From: an uncultured Sutterella sp.
GTDB taxonomy: Bacteria > Pseudomonadota > Gammaproteobacteria > Burkholderiales > Burkholderiaceae_F
NCBI GenBank assembly: GCA_900538905.1
Contig: UPZS01000001.1
Span: 1-64,000 of the forward strand
Direction: 5' to 3'
Length of the DNA stretch: 64,000 nucleotides
The translations under genes and the position numbers were made by a program. Under the pieces are notes generated by a model. That model was given only the letters and a program-made list of their open reading frames with translations. It had not been told where the DNA came from and searched no databases. Below, piece after piece: positions 21,401 to 33,072 of the stretch; positions within the stretch are counted from its first letter, which is position 1; the number at the start of each line of letters is the position of its first letter.

Positions 21401-21757
21401 ATGAATCGTGAGGAATTGGTTCGTGTCGTGCTCTGGCAATTTGCAGCCATCGTCGTAACAGCACTCGTCTCTTGGATCGGTTTCGGTTCGGGGGCGGGTT
21501 TGTCTGCTATGTTCGGTGGTTTGTGTGTTGCGGTCCCCAACGCTATGTTCGCTTTGTATCTGTTACGTAGCCTCGGAAGTAAAAAGCCTGTGGCTCCGGC
21601 GCTGATACTTCTGGGCGAGCTTCTTAAGATTTTCGTAATCTGCGTGCTCTTTGCGCTGACGGCGAAGTTCTTCACAGATCTCAACTGGCCTGCAATGCTT
21701 GCCGGCATCATCGCCGGGGTGTTCGGACAGATGATTTCTATCTTTATTAAACACTGA
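21401..21757 (+). CDS. atpI: ATP synthase accessory protein I
   Basis: 118 aa membrane protein with four hydrophobic segments and the AtpI-like block [21 protein letters not shown] (about residues 29-49). AtpI proteins help assemble the c-ring and are not part of the final enzyme. It is first in the atp operon, 19 bases before atpB, which supports the call although the family is poorly conserved. Confidence 0.88.
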   Translation: MNREELVRVVLWQFAAIVVTALVSWIGFGSGAGLSAMFGGLCVAVPNAMFALYLLRSLGSKKPVAPALILLGELLKIFVICVLFALTAKFFTDLNWPAMLAGIIAGVFGQMISIFIKH

Positions 21758-21776
21758 GACCCAAAGGGATTTGGTT

Positions 21777-22610
21777 ATGGCTACAGAAGGAGCACTTAGC
21801 TCAACCGGATACATGCTTCACCACCTGACGCATAATGCCTCCGGCAAGATGCAGTCAATCATTGACTTTTCGGTCATCAACTACGACACCATCTTCTTTT
21901 CCATTCTCATGCTGGTTGTTTCGTTGTGGTTGCTTCGTCGCGCCGCAAAGAACGCCACGAGCGGTGTGCCGGGCAAGTTCCAGTGCGCCGTCGAAATGCT
22001 TGTGGACATGGTGGAAGAACAGAGTAAATCGATTGTGCATGGCGATCGTACCTTTATCGCTCCCTGTGCACTGACGGTTTTCGTCTGGGTCGTACTGATG
22101 AACGCAATCGACCTGATTCCTGTCGACTTGCTGCCCGCAATTGCTGGTCTTTTCGGCATCCACTACTTGCGTCCGCTGCCGACGGCAGACTTGAACGGCA
22201 CGATGGGTATTTCCATTGCTGTGCTGCTGCTGAGTCTGTACTACGGCTTTAAGATTAAAGGTGCAGGCGGTTGGTTCCACGAGCTGTTCTCGGCTCCGTT
22301 CGGCAACCACTTCCTGTTGTGGCCCTTTAACTGTGCATTGAATATCATTGAGTATCTTGCTAAGACTGTCAGTCTCGGCATGCGACTCTTTGGCAACATG
22401 TACGCAGGTGAACTGCTCTTCTTCCTGATCGCTCTGCTCGGCGGCTATGCCATGAGCTTCGGCGTGTTCGGGGGCTCTTTGAGCGTGTTCGGCCAGATTT
22501 TTGCCGGCCTTTGCTGGTGGTTGTTCCACATTTTGATCGTTCTGCTTCAGGCGTTCATCATGATGATGCTGACCTTGGTTTACATTGGTCAGGCTCATGA
22601 CGGACACTGA
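21777..22610 (+). CDS. atpB: ATP synthase F0 subunit a
   Basis: 277 aa proton-channel subunit. The essential arginine is in [19 protein letters not shown] near residue 200, and [18 protein letters not shown] is the last transmembrane helix. ATG 21777 (MATEGALSS) has AAAGGG upstream; a TTG two codons earlier is unlikely. It works with the c-ring and the b dimer in the inner membrane. Confidence 0.95.
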   Translation: MATEGALSSTGYMLHHLTHNASGKMQSIIDFSVINYDTIFFSILMLVVSLWLLRRAAKNATSGVPGKFQCAVEMLVDMVEEQSKSIVHGDRTFIAPCALTVFVWVVLMNAIDLIPVDLLPAIAGLFGIHYLRPLPTADLNGTMGISIAVLLLSLYYGFKIKGAGGWFHELFSAPFGNHFLLWPFNCALNIIEYLAKTVSLGMRLFGNMYAGELLFFLIALLGGYAMSFGVFGGSLSVFGQIFAGLCWWLFHILIVLLQAFIMMMLTLVYIGQAHDGH

Positions 22611-22647
22611 TGGCTATTTTTTCCTTTCTTTCTCTTTTCATTCCTAA

Positions 22648-22914
<267 letters not shown>

Positions 22915-23050
22915 TCCCGGTTTGAAGGATCGACGCACAAGGCTCGATCCAATACCGTCTATTTTTAATTGACGTTGCCGCGAACACCTTGACGGCGGTG
23001 GTTGAAAAGCCGATCCGCCGCTGAGGTGTGCGGCAAAAACGGGGTTGACA

Positions 23051-23521
23051 ATGAACATTAATGCCTCTCTGTTTGTACAGATGGTGGTGTTCTTCATCGG
23101 ATGCTGGATCACGATGAAGTTCATCTGGCCGCCTTTGATCAAAGCGATCGAAGAACGCCAAAACAAGATCGCTCAGGGTCTTGCCGCTGCTGACAAGAGC
23201 AATGAAGCTCTTGCCGAAGCCCAGGCCAAGGGCCGCGAGATCGAAGCAGAAGCACGTGCTCATGCGACGACCATCGTCTCTGACGGTGAAAAGCGCGGCG
23301 CAGCGATTGTTGAAAATGCCAAGGAACGCGCCCAGGCTGAAGCCGATCGCATTATTGCGAGCGCTAAGGCTGAGGCCGCACAGGAAATGCAGCGTGCCCG
23401 CGAACAGCTTCGTGACGAAGTTGCCGCTCTCGCTGTGGCCGGTGCCGAGCAGATTCTTGCTCGCGAAGTGGACAAGACCGTTCACGCACAGCTTCTTGAA
23501 CAACTTAAGGCGAAGCTCTAA
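23051..23521 (+). CDS. atpF: ATP synthase F0 subunit b
   Basis: 156 aa peripheral-stalk protein. An N-terminal transmembrane helix ([21 protein letters not shown]) is followed by a long charged Ala/Glu/Lys-rich coiled coil. ATG 23051 gives the usual MNINASL start; the in-frame TTG at 23045 is less likely. The preceding 136-base gap from atpE is the largest in the operon. The delta subunit gene begins two bases after the stop. Confidence 0.95.
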   Translation: MNINASLFVQMVVFFIGCWITMKFIWPPLIKAIEERQNKIAQGLAAADKSNEALAEAQAKGREIEAEARAHATTIVSDGEKRGAAIVENAKERAQAEADRIIASAKAEAAQEMQRAREQLRDEVAALAVAGAEQILAREVDKTVHAQLLEQLKAKL

Positions 23522-23523
23522 TC

Positions 23524-24072
23524 ATGGCTGAACTTTCGACGATTGCCCGCCCTTACGCTCAAGGCCTCTGGAAGGCTCTTGCAGACCGTGGGGACACCGC
23601 GCAGGCCGCTGAGATTGAGCAGTCGCTCTTTGCTCTCAGCTCTGCGGTTTCCGAACCGCAGGTTGCCGAACTCGTGTCCGATCCTAAGGTGACCGATGAC
23701 CAGATGTATGACCTGCTTGCCGGGTCGATCGGCGAGGAGGCTCCCTCCGAGCTGAAAGGCCTTCTGCGCACAGTCATCGAAAATGGTCGTCTCTGTGCTT
23801 TGCCCGAGATCGCCGCGCAGTTCCGTGCGCTTAAAAACGAATCCGAAGGTGTCGCTGACGCCTACATCGAGTCCGCCTACGCCCTCACCAAGAAGGACGT
23901 CGACCAGCTTGTCAAAGCGCTCAGCACGAAGTTCCCCGGAGTGACGCTCCGTCCCGAAGTGTCCATCAATAAGGACCTTATCGGCGGTGTCAGCATCCGT
24001 GTGGGAGACCAGGTGCTTGACGGTTCGGTACGTGCGCGTCTTGCGCAGATGAAGGCGGCGCTCACCGCATAA
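23524..24072 (+). CDS. atpH: ATP synthase F1 subunit delta
   Basis: 182 aa, the F1 peripheral-stalk connector. It begins with the family [15 protein letters not shown]. The C-terminal block [23 protein letters not shown] is characteristic. Its place between subunits b and alpha is standard. Confidence 0.95.
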   Translation: MAELSTIARPYAQGLWKALADRGDTAQAAEIEQSLFALSSAVSEPQVAELVSDPKVTDDQMYDLLAGSIGEEAPSELKGLLRTVIENGRLCALPEIAAQFRALKNESEGVADAYIESAYALTKKDVDQLVKALSTKFPGVTLRPEVSINKDLIGGVSIRVGDQVLDGSVRARLAQMKAALTA

Positions 24073-24089
24073 ATTTCGGAGCTCTAAGA

Positions 24090-25631
24090 ATGCAACTTAA
24101 TCCTAGTGAAATCAGCGAACTGCTGAAGCAGCGAATCGAAGGCCTCGGGGTTTCGGCTGATCTCCGTACCCAGGGCACCGTGGTTTCGGTGACCGACGGT
24201 ATTTGCCGCGTGCACGGTCTTCACGACGTGATGCAGGGCGAAATGCTGGAATTCCCCGGCAATACCTATGGCCTCGCGCTCAACCTTGAACGTGATTCCG
24301 TCGGTGCCGTTATTCTCGGCAACTACGAACACATTTCCGAAGGCGATACGGTTAAGACCACCGGTCGCATCCTTTCCGTTCCCGTCGGTCCGGCTCTGAT
24401 CGGCCGTGTGGTGAACGCGCTCGGCCAGCCGATTGACGGCAAGGGCCCGATTGCCACCGAAGAATTCGACGTGGTTGAAAAGGTTGCTCCCGGCGTGATT
24501 GATCGTCAGTCCGTGAGCCAGCCGGTTCAGACGGGTCTGAAGTCCGTTGACGCCATGATCCCGATCGGCCGCGGCCAGCGTGAATTGATCATTGGTGACC
24601 GCCAGACCGGTAAGACGGCTATCGCTATCGATACGATCATCAACCAGAAGGGCAAGGACCTTATCTGCGTTTACGTGGCTATCGGCCAGAAGGCTTCTAC
24701 GATTGCCAACGTGGTGCGTCAGCTCGAAGAGCACGGCGCCATGGAATACACCATCATTGTGGCTGCTACGGCTTCCGAATCCGCCGCTCTGCAGTACATC
24801 GCTCCCTACGCGGGCGCCACGATGGGCGAATACTTCCGTGACCGCGGACAGGACAGCCTGATCGTTTACGACGACTTGACCAAGCAGGCTTGGGCTTATC
24901 GCCAGATTTCCCTGCTGCTGCGTCGTCCGCCCGGACGCGAAGCCTATCCCGGCGACGTGTTCTACTTGCACTCCCGTCTGCTCGAACGTGCCGCTCGCGT
25001 GAACCCGGCTTATGTCGAACGCTTCACGAAGGGGGCTGTCAAGGGCAAGACCGGTTCGATGACCGCTTTGCCGATCATTGAAACGCAGGCCGGTGACGTG
25101 ACCGCCTTCGTTCCGACGAACGTGATTTCCATTACCGACGGCCAGATCTTCTTGGAAACCGACTTGTTCAACGCCGGTGTCCGTCCTGCTATTAACCCCG
25201 GCATCTCGGTGTCCCGCGTGGGTGGTGCAGCTCAGACCAAGATTATCAAGAAGCTCGGTGGCGGTGTTCGTCTGGCTCTGGCTCAGTACCGTGAACTGGC
25301 TGCGTTTGCTCAGTTCGCCAGCGACCTTGACGAAGCTACCCGCAAGCAGCTTGAACGCGGCCGTGTGGTGACCGAACTCATGAAGCAGCCCCAGTACCAG
25401 CCGTTGCAGGTTTGGGAAGAAGCTGTGACGTTGTACGCTGTTGAAATGGGGGCATTTGACGATGTGGCCGTTAAGGACGCTCTCAAGTGCGAACGCGCCA
25501 TGCGCGAATACCTGCAGCAGCACCACGCCGATCTGGTTGAACGCATCGAGCAGAAGAAGGAGCTGTCCAAGGAAGACGGCGCCATCATGAAGTCTGCCAT
25601 CGAAGAGTTCAAGAAGAACGGTGCGTGGTAA
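24090..25631 (+). CDS. atpA: ATP synthase F1 subunit alpha
   Basis: 513 aa non-catalytic nucleotide-binding subunit. The P-loop is [10 protein letters not shown] near residue 170, with the beta-barrel start [15 protein letters not shown] and the family signature [17 protein letters not shown]. The length equals E. coli AtpA. The reverse strand also stays open across this gene; that is treated as a shadow. Confidence 0.98.
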   Translation: MQLNPSEISELLKQRIEGLGVSADLRTQGTVVSVTDGICRVHGLHDVMQGEMLEFPGNTYGLALNLERDSVGAVILGNYEHISEGDTVKTTGRILSVPVGPALIGRVVNALGQPIDGKGPIATEEFDVVEKVAPGVIDRQSVSQPVQTGLKSVDAMIPIGRGQRELIIGDRQTGKTAIAIDTIINQKGKDLICVYVAIGQKASTIANVVRQLEEHGAMEYTIIVAATASESAALQYIAPYAGATMGEYFRDRGQDSLIVYDDLTKQAWAYRQISLLLRRPPGREAYPGDVFYLHSRLLERAARVNPAYVERFTKGAVKGKTGSMTALPIIETQAGDVTAFVPTNVISITDGQIFLETDLFNAGVRPAINPGISVSRVGGAAQTKIIKKLGGGVRLALAQYRELAAFAQFASDLDEATRKQLERGRVVTELMKQPQYQPLQVWEEAVTLYAVEMGAFDDVAVKDALKCERAMREYLQQHHADLVERIEQKKELSKEDGAIMKSAIEEFKKNGAW

Positions 25632-25660
25632 TCGGCACCAACACACTCTGAGAGGACCAC

Positions 25661-26545
25661 ATGCCTAGTACAAAGGAAATTCGCGGAAAGATCAAGAGCG
25701 TGCAAAACACGCGCAAGATCACCAAGGCGATGGAGATGGTTGCGGCCTCGAAGATGCGTAAGGCTCAGGATCGTATGCGCGCAGCCCGCCCGTACGCCGA
25801 CAAGGTGCGCAATATCATTGCGCATCTTGCAAGCGCCCGTGCGGACTACAGCCATCCGTTCCTCGTCAAGCACAAGGTTCAGACCGGTAAGGCCGCGCTC
25901 ATTATGGTGACCACGGACAAGGGTCTGGCCGGTGCGCTGAATACGAACATTCAGCGACAGGTTCTGCACAAGGCAACCGAGCTTCGCGAACAGGGCGTGA
26001 CGTTGCAGGTGACAGCCATTGGTAACAAGGCTGTCGCATTCTGCGGTCACGCCGGTCTCGAAGTGGTGAGTCAGGCTGTTCAGCTTGGCGATCACCCCCA
26101 GCTGGAACGCCTTCTGGGTGCCATCCGCGTACAGCTTGATGCGTACGCGCAGGGCAAGGTTGATTGCGTGTACCTCGCTTATTCGCGCTTTATCAACGCG
26201 ATGAAGCAGGAACCTGTCATTGAGCAGCTTTTGCCGCTTACCGACGACAAGCTCGCATCCCTCGGGGAAAAACCGCATGCGTATTCGTGGGACTACATTT
26301 ACGAACCGAATGCGCAGACCGTGCTCGACGAATTGCTCAAGCGCTACGTCGAAGCTTTGATTTATTCGTCGGTTGCAGAAAACATGGCTTCCGAGCAGTC
26401 TGCCCGTATGGTGGCCATGAAGGCCGCTTCGGACAACGCCAAGAAGTTGATCGGTGAACTGCAGCTCGTCTATAACAAGACCCGTCAGGCCGGCATTACG
26501 AAGGAAATCACCGAAATTGTCGGTGGTGCCGCCGCCGTGTCTTAA
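25661..26545 (+). CDS. atpG: ATP synthase F1 subunit gamma
   Basis: 294 aa central rotor shaft. The N-terminal coiled coil reads [21 protein letters not shown]. The conserved C-terminal block is [21 protein letters not shown], followed by [19 protein letters not shown]. It lies between alpha and beta as usual. Confidence 0.97.
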   Translation: MPSTKEIRGKIKSVQNTRKITKAMEMVAASKMRKAQDRMRAARPYADKVRNIIAHLASARADYSHPFLVKHKVQTGKAALIMVTTDKGLAGALNTNIQRQVLHKATELREQGVTLQVTAIGNKAVAFCGHAGLEVVSQAVQLGDHPQLERLLGAIRVQLDAYAQGKVDCVYLAYSRFINAMKQEPVIEQLLPLTDDKLASLGEKPHAYSWDYIYEPNAQTVLDELLKRYVEALIYSSVAENMASEQSARMVAMKAASDNAKKLIGELQLVYNKTRQAGITKEITEIVGGAAAVS

Positions 26546-27979
<1,434 letters not shown>

Positions 27980-28065
27980 TTCCGGCTCACTGCACCTGCG
28001 GGGAAAAGCGTTGAACACTGTTCTCCGCAGTGCACCGGCATCAAGCCGATTTAACGGAGCAATCT

Positions 28066-28476
28066 ATGGCTACGATTTTTGTTGACGTCGTCAGCGCAGA
28101 AGAGTCCATCTTCTCCGGTGAAGCCAGTTTTGTGGCTTTGCCCGGTCAGGAAGGCGAGCTCGGTATTCTGCCCGGACACGTTCCGCTGCTTACCCGCATT
28201 CGTCCCGGTGCCGTGCGCATCACGACGACGGAAGGCACGCAGGAAAATGTGTTCGTCGCAGGCGGTATCCTTGAGGTGCAGCCCGACCGCGTGACTGTTC
28301 TGGCCGACACGGCCATCCGCAGCAAGGATCTTGATGAAGCCAAGGCGAAGCAGGCGCTCGAAGAAGCGAAGCTTCACCGCGCCAAGGCGCAGAGCAACAT
28401 GGAGATTGCCAAGCTCGAAGCGACCATGGCAGCATTGGCTGCACAGATCGCCTACATCAAGCGCATGCGTCACTGA
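28066..28476 (+). CDS. atpC: ATP synthase F1 subunit epsilon
   Basis: 136 aa regulatory rotor subunit. The N-terminal beta-sandwich has [19 protein letters not shown] and the C-terminal part is a two-helix hairpin ([13 protein letters not shown]). ATG 28066 with an ACGGAG site gives [13 protein letters not shown]. It is the last gene of the operon and is followed by a strong terminator. Confidence 0.95.
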   Translation: MATIFVDVVSAEESIFSGEASFVALPGQEGELGILPGHVPLLTRIRPGAVRITTTEGTQENVFVAGGILEVQPDRVTVLADTAIRSKDLDEAKAKQALEEAKLHRAKAQSNMEIAKLEATMAALAAQIAYIKRMRH

Positions 28477-28514
28477 CCTTGCGCAACGGCGTGAAGACGC
28501 CTTGCTTGGAGAAG

Positions 28515-28575
28515 CGGCCTTTTCAAGACGCGTCCTTGTTTTTACGAGGTCCGTCGGAGAAAAGGCCGTTTTTCT
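28515..28575 (+). terminator. Terminator of the atp operon
   Basis: CGGCCTTTTC (28515-28524) pairs with GAAAAGGCCG (28559-28568), a 10-bp perfect stem followed by TTTTTCTTT. A smaller inner stem (GACG/CGTC) may stack inside the loop. Confidence 0.8.
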
Positions 28576-28678
28576 TTAGTTTCGAGCGTGACAGGTCACC
28601 GAGCCTTGCGCTAGGATTCGAGAGACAGCCGCTTGCAGCGCGGCACTTTGTTGGATTTAATGAGAAAGGAGCATCTCG

Positions 28679-29095
28679 ATGGATGCACAAGACTTTACGG
28701 ATGTGATTCAGGTTTGCACCGACGGCAGCAGCCTGTCTGAAAAAGGTGTGACGACTGCTGTCGAACTTGCCAAAACGCTTGGCCTGCCGCTTCTGGGTAT
28801 GACAGTTGTCAAGGGTGATGCTCCTGAAAACGGTTTGGAAGGAGAACCGCAAGAAGTTCGCGATCGTTTGCAGACCATTGTGGAGGAAGCCGAGGCTGCC
28901 GGCATTCAATATCGGGTTCTTGCCGAACATGCCGCCACGCCGCATGAAGGCATTCTCGACGTTGCCATGCGTTATGACGCACGCTTTATCGTGATGGCTA
29001 GCCGCGGTCTGGGGTCGCTTGGCAGTCTTTTCCTTGGTTCCGAAACGCAAAAGACCCTCGCTGAAGCCGACCGTCCCGTACTGGTGATCCGCTAG
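28679..29095 (+). CDS. Universal stress protein (UspA family)
   Basis: 138 aa single-domain Usp. The N-terminal strand is VIQVCTDGSSLSEKG. The C-terminal ATP-binding signature G-x2-G-x9-G-S appears as ASRGLGSLGSLFLGSETQK, followed by PVLVIR. Such proteins dimerise and support survival under stress. It follows the atp terminator and its last bases overlap the end of the convergent DUF167 gene (29092-29095). Confidence 0.92.
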   Translation: MDAQDFTDVIQVCTDGSSLSEKGVTTAVELAKTLGLPLLGMTVVKGDAPENGLEGEPQEVRDRLQTIVEEAEAAGIQYRVLAEHAATPHEGILDVAMRYDARFIVMASRGLGSLGSLFLGSETQKTLAEADRPVLVIR

Positions 29096-29448
29096 TTCTC
29101 TTTGGGGCTTAACGCTTCCAATACTGCTTCGGGCGCAATGTCGGTAATGCGAACCCGCTTTTCCCGACTGGTTTCGCCCGAGATCAGTGTCACGCCAGAT
29201 TTGGATGTGCCGATTTTCTTTGCGAGAAATGCGCACAGCTTGGCGTTGGCCTTCCCGTCAACAGGGGGTGCTGCAAGCGCTACTTTCAGTTTGCCGTCAA
29301 AGACTCCCGCTACGGCGTCCTTCTTGGCGCCGGGCCGCGCGTGAACGCTTAAAACAACACCCCTGTCATCCTCTCTTAACCAAGAACAAAGGTTTGGTGT
29401 GCGAGAATCCGTGCTTTCTCGGATGCTTTGTACAGAATTTTTTGCCAT
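29092..29448 (-). CDS. DUF167 (YggU-type) protein
   Basis: 118 aa. The family core reads [18 protein letters not shown], then [20 protein letters not shown] and a C-terminal [11 protein letters not shown]. The function of the family is unknown. The only ATG in frame before the core is at 29448, and its CAT overlaps the ATG of divergent hemE (29447-29449). The roughly 28 residues before the core are atypical, so the true start could be a non-ATG codon, but none stands out. Confidence 0.8.
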   Translation of the reverse strand: MAKNSVQSIRESTDSRTPNLCSWLREDDRGVVLSVHARPGAKKDAVAGVFDGKLKVALAAPPVDGKANAKLCAFLAKKIGTSKSGVTLISGETSREKRVRITDIAPEAVLEALSPKEN

Positions 29449-30517
29449 GAAACCGATCAACGACACTTTTTTGCGTGCGCTCAAGCGCGAACATACCGAC
29501 TATACCCCGTTGTGGCTGATGCGTCAGGCAGGCCGCTATTTGCCTGAATATAACGCCACGCGCGCGCGTCTCGGATCGTTCCTTGCTTTGGCAAAGTGTC
29601 CTGAAGCGGCTTGTGAGGTGACGTTGCAGCCTGTGGATCGTTACGGACTCGATGCCGCCATTCTCTTCTCGGACATTCTCACTGTGCCTGATGCAATGGG
29701 GCTCGGTTTGAGCTTTGTTGCCGGCGAAGGTCCTGTCTTTGCCAAACCCGTGCAAAGCGAAGAGGCCGTCAACGCCTTGTATGTCCCCGATATTGAAGAA
29801 AGTCTCGGTTACGTTACCGAAGCCGTGCGTGTGATTCGCCGCGAGCTCAACAACCGAGTTCCTCTGATCGGCTTTTCCGGATCGCCCTTTACGCTTGCTT
29901 GCTACATGGTTGAAGGCGGCAGTTCCAAGGATTTTGCGACGATCAAGAAGATGATGTACTCGCGCCCGGATCTGTTGCACCGAATTTTGGATGTCAACGC
30001 ACGCGCCGTGACGGCATACCTCAATGCGCAGATTTTGGCGGGCGCTCAGGCGGTCCAGATTTTTGACACCTGGGGCGGAGCCTTGGCCGACGGTTGCTTC
30101 GAAGCATTTAGCCTGAAGTATATGAAGCAGATCGTCGACGGGCTCATCCGCGAAAACGACGGTGAGAAGGTTCCGGTCATTCTCTTTACTAAAGGTGGCG
30201 GCTTGTGGCTCAAGGAAATGGCTGCAACGGGCGCTGACTGTATCGGTCTGGACTGGACAGTGAATCTCACCAAAGCCCGTGCCTGTGTGCAGGATGCGGT
30301 GGCTCTTCAGGGCAACCTCGATCCAGCCGTTCTTTTTGCCGATGAAGCTTCCATTCGTCGCGAAGCACGTCGCGTGATCGACAGCTTCGGCAAGGTTGGC
30401 AATGGCGGCCACGTCTTTAACCTCGGTCACGGCATCAATCAGCATACGGATCCGGAAGCGGTTCGCATCCTGGTTGATGAAGTGCATAACTATTCGCGTC
30501 AGATGCACGCATCCTAA
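29447..30517 (+). CDS. hemE: Uroporphyrinogen decarboxylase
   Basis: 356 aa enzyme converting uroporphyrinogen III to coproporphyrinogen III in haem synthesis. The signature [15 protein letters not shown] is at about residues 22-36. [17 protein letters not shown] and the C-terminal [16 protein letters not shown] are further family blocks. ATG 29447 gives MKPINDTFL; no clear ribosome-binding site precedes it. The start codon overlaps that of the divergent DUF167 gene. Confidence 0.96.
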   Translation: MKPINDTFLRALKREHTDYTPLWLMRQAGRYLPEYNATRARLGSFLALAKCPEAACEVTLQPVDRYGLDAAILFSDILTVPDAMGLGLSFVAGEGPVFAKPVQSEEAVNALYVPDIEESLGYVTEAVRVIRRELNNRVPLIGFSGSPFTLACYMVEGGSSKDFATIKKMMYSRPDLLHRILDVNARAVTAYLNAQILAGAQAVQIFDTWGGALADGCFEAFSLKYMKQIVDGLIRENDGEKVPVILFTKGGGLWLKEMAATGADCIGLDWTVNLTKARACVQDAVALQGNLDPAVLFADEASIRREARRVIDSFGKVGNGGHVFNLGHGINQHTDPEAVRILVDEVHNYSRQMHAS

Positions 30518-30553
30518 GTCTCTAGTGGGCAGACTCTCAGCTGCCCCAAGAAG

Positions 30554-30901
30554 TTGTGGAAAAGTTGTTTTCCACAAAGTTATCCACAGCTTTGACCACA
30601 GGTTGTGAAGAAAAGAAAAGCCCTCGATATGAGGGTTTTTCTTTTGATTTTTGTATGTAATCTGTTGAATTTAAAGGGAATTGATGGAGGGTTATCGAAG
30701 CTCATCTAAATGGTGAAAAGTGCCTTTATTCCCTGAACGGCCAAGGAAAACAAGTGTTTTCCACATAGTTATCCACAGGTTGAAAGCGGTTGTGCACAAC
30801 CGAGGCAAAGAGACAGGCGAACTTTAAAATTCGTGTTGCGTCAAGACCTAAACGTCATTTGATTTCTTTTTTCAGCTTCTTTTTCTCATGACTTTTCCAC
30901 A
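30554..30901. other. oriC: DnaA-box cluster; candidate replication origin between hemE and priA
   Basis: Within 350 bases there are two perfect TTATCCACA boxes (30580-30588, 30769-30777). There are also four TTTTCCACA boxes matching TTWTNCACA (30555-30563 on minus; 30568-30576, 30757-30765 and 30893-30901 on plus). TTGTGCACAA at 30790-30799 is a palindromic near-box. TTTTCCACA, a three-base spacer and TTATCCACAG occur twice (30568-30589 and 30757-30778) with one mismatch in 22. TTGTGGAAAA and TTTTCCACAA form an inverted pair at 30554-30577. The stretch between is AT-rich. Gene orientation does not switch here, so this may be oriC or a DnaA-binding regulatory locus. Confidence 0.6.
30610..30645 (+). 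terminator. Terminator of hemE inside the DnaA-box cluster
   Basis: CCCTC (30621-30625) and GAGGG (30631-30635) form a short GC stem flanked by AAAAGAAAAG and TTTTTCTTTT, which extend the pairing. The symmetric A and T flanks would allow use in both directions. Confidence 0.65.
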
Positions 30902-32900
30902 GTTTGCCAAAGTGATTGTCGACGCTCCGTTGCCGGAGCTGGACTATACCGTCGGTGACGAGGTGCAGCCTATGGTCGGTGATCGCGTGTTGGTTCCTCT
31001 CGGCGCGCGCAAGGTGGTGGGAATTGTCACGGGGCTGTCCGATTCGACGGAAGTTGCGGCCGGAAAACTCAAATCCGTTTTGCGCGTTTTCCACGAGGTG
31101 GAGCCGTTGCGCAAAGAGTGGCTCAAGACCATGGCGTTTGCGGCGGATTATTACCTGCGGCCACGAGGGGAAGCGGCGTTGTCTGCGCTGCCGCCTTTTT
31201 TTCGACTGCCCGCTACGCCAACCTATGAAAGGCGTCTGCAGAAGCTTCGCGAACTCAAGACGAAGAAGATCACTTATGAACCTGCGCCAGTTCTCAACGA
31301 CGAGCAGAAGGCGGCAGCCGATGCGGTGTCGGCAAGTACCGGCTACGCGCCGTTTATGCTTTTCGGAGTGACTGGCTCCGGCAAAACTGAAGTCTATTTG
31401 CACATCATAGAAAGCGTCCTGACCAAAGATCACGAAGCACAGGTCATGCTCTTGGTACCTGAAATCAATTTGACGCCGCAGCTGGAAGCCCGGGTGAGAG
31501 CGCGTTTTGCACAGGCTCTCGTCGTGACCATGCATTCGAGTCTTACGCCCGCAGAACGAGCGCGCAATTGGTTGGCCGTACATGAGGGAAGAGCGCGCAT
31601 TCTGGTGGGGACGCGCATGGCGGTCTTTGCGAGCTTTCAAAAACTCTCGCTCATCATTGTCGACGAGGAGCACGACCCGAGCTACAAAGCCGGCGAGGGG
31701 ATGCGTTTTTCGGCCAGAGACGTGGCACTCAAGCGCGCCTTCGACAATAAAATCGCCTGTGTACTTGGCTCTGCAACCCCGTCGCTCGAGACCTGGCAGC
31801 AGGTGCGCAGCGGTCAATACAAGCGACTGACGCTGTCACACCGTGCGGTGGCGACAGCTCACTTGCCGGAGCTGCAGCTCGTTGATATGTCAAAGCGCAA
31901 ACCCGCTGTTTTTTCCGAAGAGGTCAAGGAGGCGGTGACGCAGGCCATTGAAGCGGGTGGTCAGGTGCTGATTTTCATTAATCGGCGAGGATATGCGCCG
32001 GTGATCAGCTGCACGGCCTGCGGTTGGGTAACACGCTGCGTGCATTGCTCGGGTTTTACGGTATTTCATAAAACGGAAAAACGTTTGGTTTGTCACCATT
32101 GCGGCAGTCGATATGAAGTTCCGGAGCGCTGCCCTGTGTGCGGCAATGCGGAAATCCTGCCGGTTGGAACCGGTACGCAGCGCATCGAAGAAGCCATTGA
32201 GGCGCTTTGGCCTCAGGCACGCGTGTTGCGCATTGATCGTGATAGTGTGCGAAGCAAATCGGCTGCTGAATCGGCTTTCGAGTCGGTTCATGAGGGAGGC
32301 GTCGACATTGTCGTGGGGACGCAGATGATTGCCAAGGGGCATGATTTCAAACGCGTGAGCCTCGTGGTGGTACTCAATGCCGACGCTCAGCTCATGAGTC
32401 CTGATGTGCGTGCCGAGGAGCGGCTTTACGCTACACTCATGCAGGTCGCAGGCCGAGCGGGACGAGCCGAGCGTGCCGGTCGCGTGATGATTCAGACCCG
32501 GTACCCGAATCACCCCGTTTATGCCGATATGAAGACGCAAAACTATGAGCAGTTTGCCGAACGCCTCCTGCAGGAGCGTGAAGATGCTGTTTCTCCTCCG
32601 TTTTGTCGTCAGGCTCTTTTAACGGCGCAGGCCAAGACGCTCGACCGAGCACTGGGCTTTTTGCGGCGTGCCAAGATAAAAGCCGAGGCGCTGGCGGCCG
32701 GTGACGTGTTCATTTATGAACCGGTTCCGATGCCGCTCATGCGCCTCAAAGATCGGGAGCGAGGTCAGCTGTTGGTGGAGTCGGGATCTCGCGCGAGACT
32801 TCACGCTTTTTTGGTTGCCTGGTCGGCGGCAATGTCTGCGGCGGACCCGAGGGACGCCGGCACCGATTGGACGATAGAGGTGGATCCGGCCGATATCTAA
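30888..32900 (+). CDS. priA: Primosomal replication-restart helicase PriA
   Basis: 670 aa superfamily 2 helicase that reloads the replisome at stalled forks. The N-terminal 3'-DNA-binding domain is FAKVIVDAPLPELDYTV. Walker A is GVTGSGKTEVY near residue 167 and the DEEH box is IIVDEEHDPSYK. The zinc-binding insert has Cys pairs in CTACGWVTRCVHC and CHHCGSRYEVPERCPVCG. Motifs V and VI follow (GTQMIAKGHDF, QVAGRAGRAERAG). ATG 30888 is followed five bases later by a DnaA box in the coding sequence. Confidence 0.96.
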   Translation: MTFPQFAKVIVDAPLPELDYTVGDEVQPMVGDRVLVPLGARKVVGIVTGLSDSTEVAAGKLKSVLRVFHEVEPLRKEWLKTMAFAADYYLRPRGEAALSALPPFFRLPATPTYERRLQKLRELKTKKITYEPAPVLNDEQKAAADAVSASTGYAPFMLFGVTGSGKTEVYLHIIESVLTKDHEAQVMLLVPEINLTPQLEARVRARFAQALVVTMHSSLTPAERARNWLAVHEGRARILVGTRMAVFASFQKLSLIIVDEEHDPSYKAGEGMRFSARDVALKRAFDNKIACVLGSATPSLETWQQVRSGQYKRLTLSHRAVATAHLPELQLVDMSKRKPAVFSEEVKEAVTQAIEAGGQVLIFINRRGYAPVISCTACGWVTRCVHCSGFTVFHKTEKRLVCHHCGSRYEVPERCPVCGNAEILPVGTGTQRIEEAIEALWPQARVLRIDRDSVRSKSAAESAFESVHEGGVDIVVGTQMIAKGHDFKRVSLVVVLNADAQLMSPDVRAEERLYATLMQVAGRAGRAERAGRVMIQTRYPNHPVYADMKTQNYEQFAERLLQEREDAVSPPFCRQALLTAQAKTLDRALGFLRRAKIKAEALAAGDVFIYEPVPMPLMRLKDRERGQLLVESGSRARLHAFLVAWSAAMSAADPRDAGTDWTIEVDPADI

Positions 32901-32917
32901 GAGAGCGAACTCTCCCG

Positions 32918-32923
32918 TATAAT
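32918..32923 (+). promoter_or_regulatory. -10 box ahead of tRNA-Arg
   Basis: A perfect TATAAT lies 12 bases before the tRNA 5' end, directly after priA. No good -35 hexamer is visible at 17 or 18 bases. Confidence 0.5.
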
Positions 32924-32934
32924 GCTTGCCGTTC

Positions 32935-33010
32935 GTCGCCGTAGTTCAACTGGATAGAATATGGCCCTCCGAAGGCTGTGATGTGGGTTCGAGTCCCGCC
33001 GGCGGCACCA
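32935..33010 (+). tRNA. tRNA-Arg (anticodon CCG)
   Basis: 76 bases with an encoded CCA end. The acceptor stem GTCGCCG pairs with CGGCGGC (one G-T wobble). The anticodon arm is TGGCC, loop CTCCGAA, GGCTG, placing CCG at the anticodon, which reads CGG (Arg). The T arm is GTGGG-TTCGAGT-CCCGC, with discriminator A. A TATAAT box precedes it and a strong terminator follows. Confidence 0.93.
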
Positions 33011-33027
33011 ACCGAATACACTCTGAG

Positions 33028-33055
33028 AGCGCGCGCCGCAAGCGCGCTTTTTTTT
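33028..33055 (+). terminator. Terminator after tRNA-Arg
   Basis: AGCGCGC (33028-33034) and GCGCGCT (33042-33048) form a 7-bp GC stem followed by eight T. It separates the tRNA from the DUF971 gene. Confidence 0.85.
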
Positions 33056-33072
33056 CAAAGGATGTCCTGCAG

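Noticed and set aside
32926-33072. N-terminal extension of the DUF971 gene through the tRNA
   Set aside because: The frame is simply open across tRNA-Arg and its terminator; ATG 33073 with a ribosome-binding site gives the family start.
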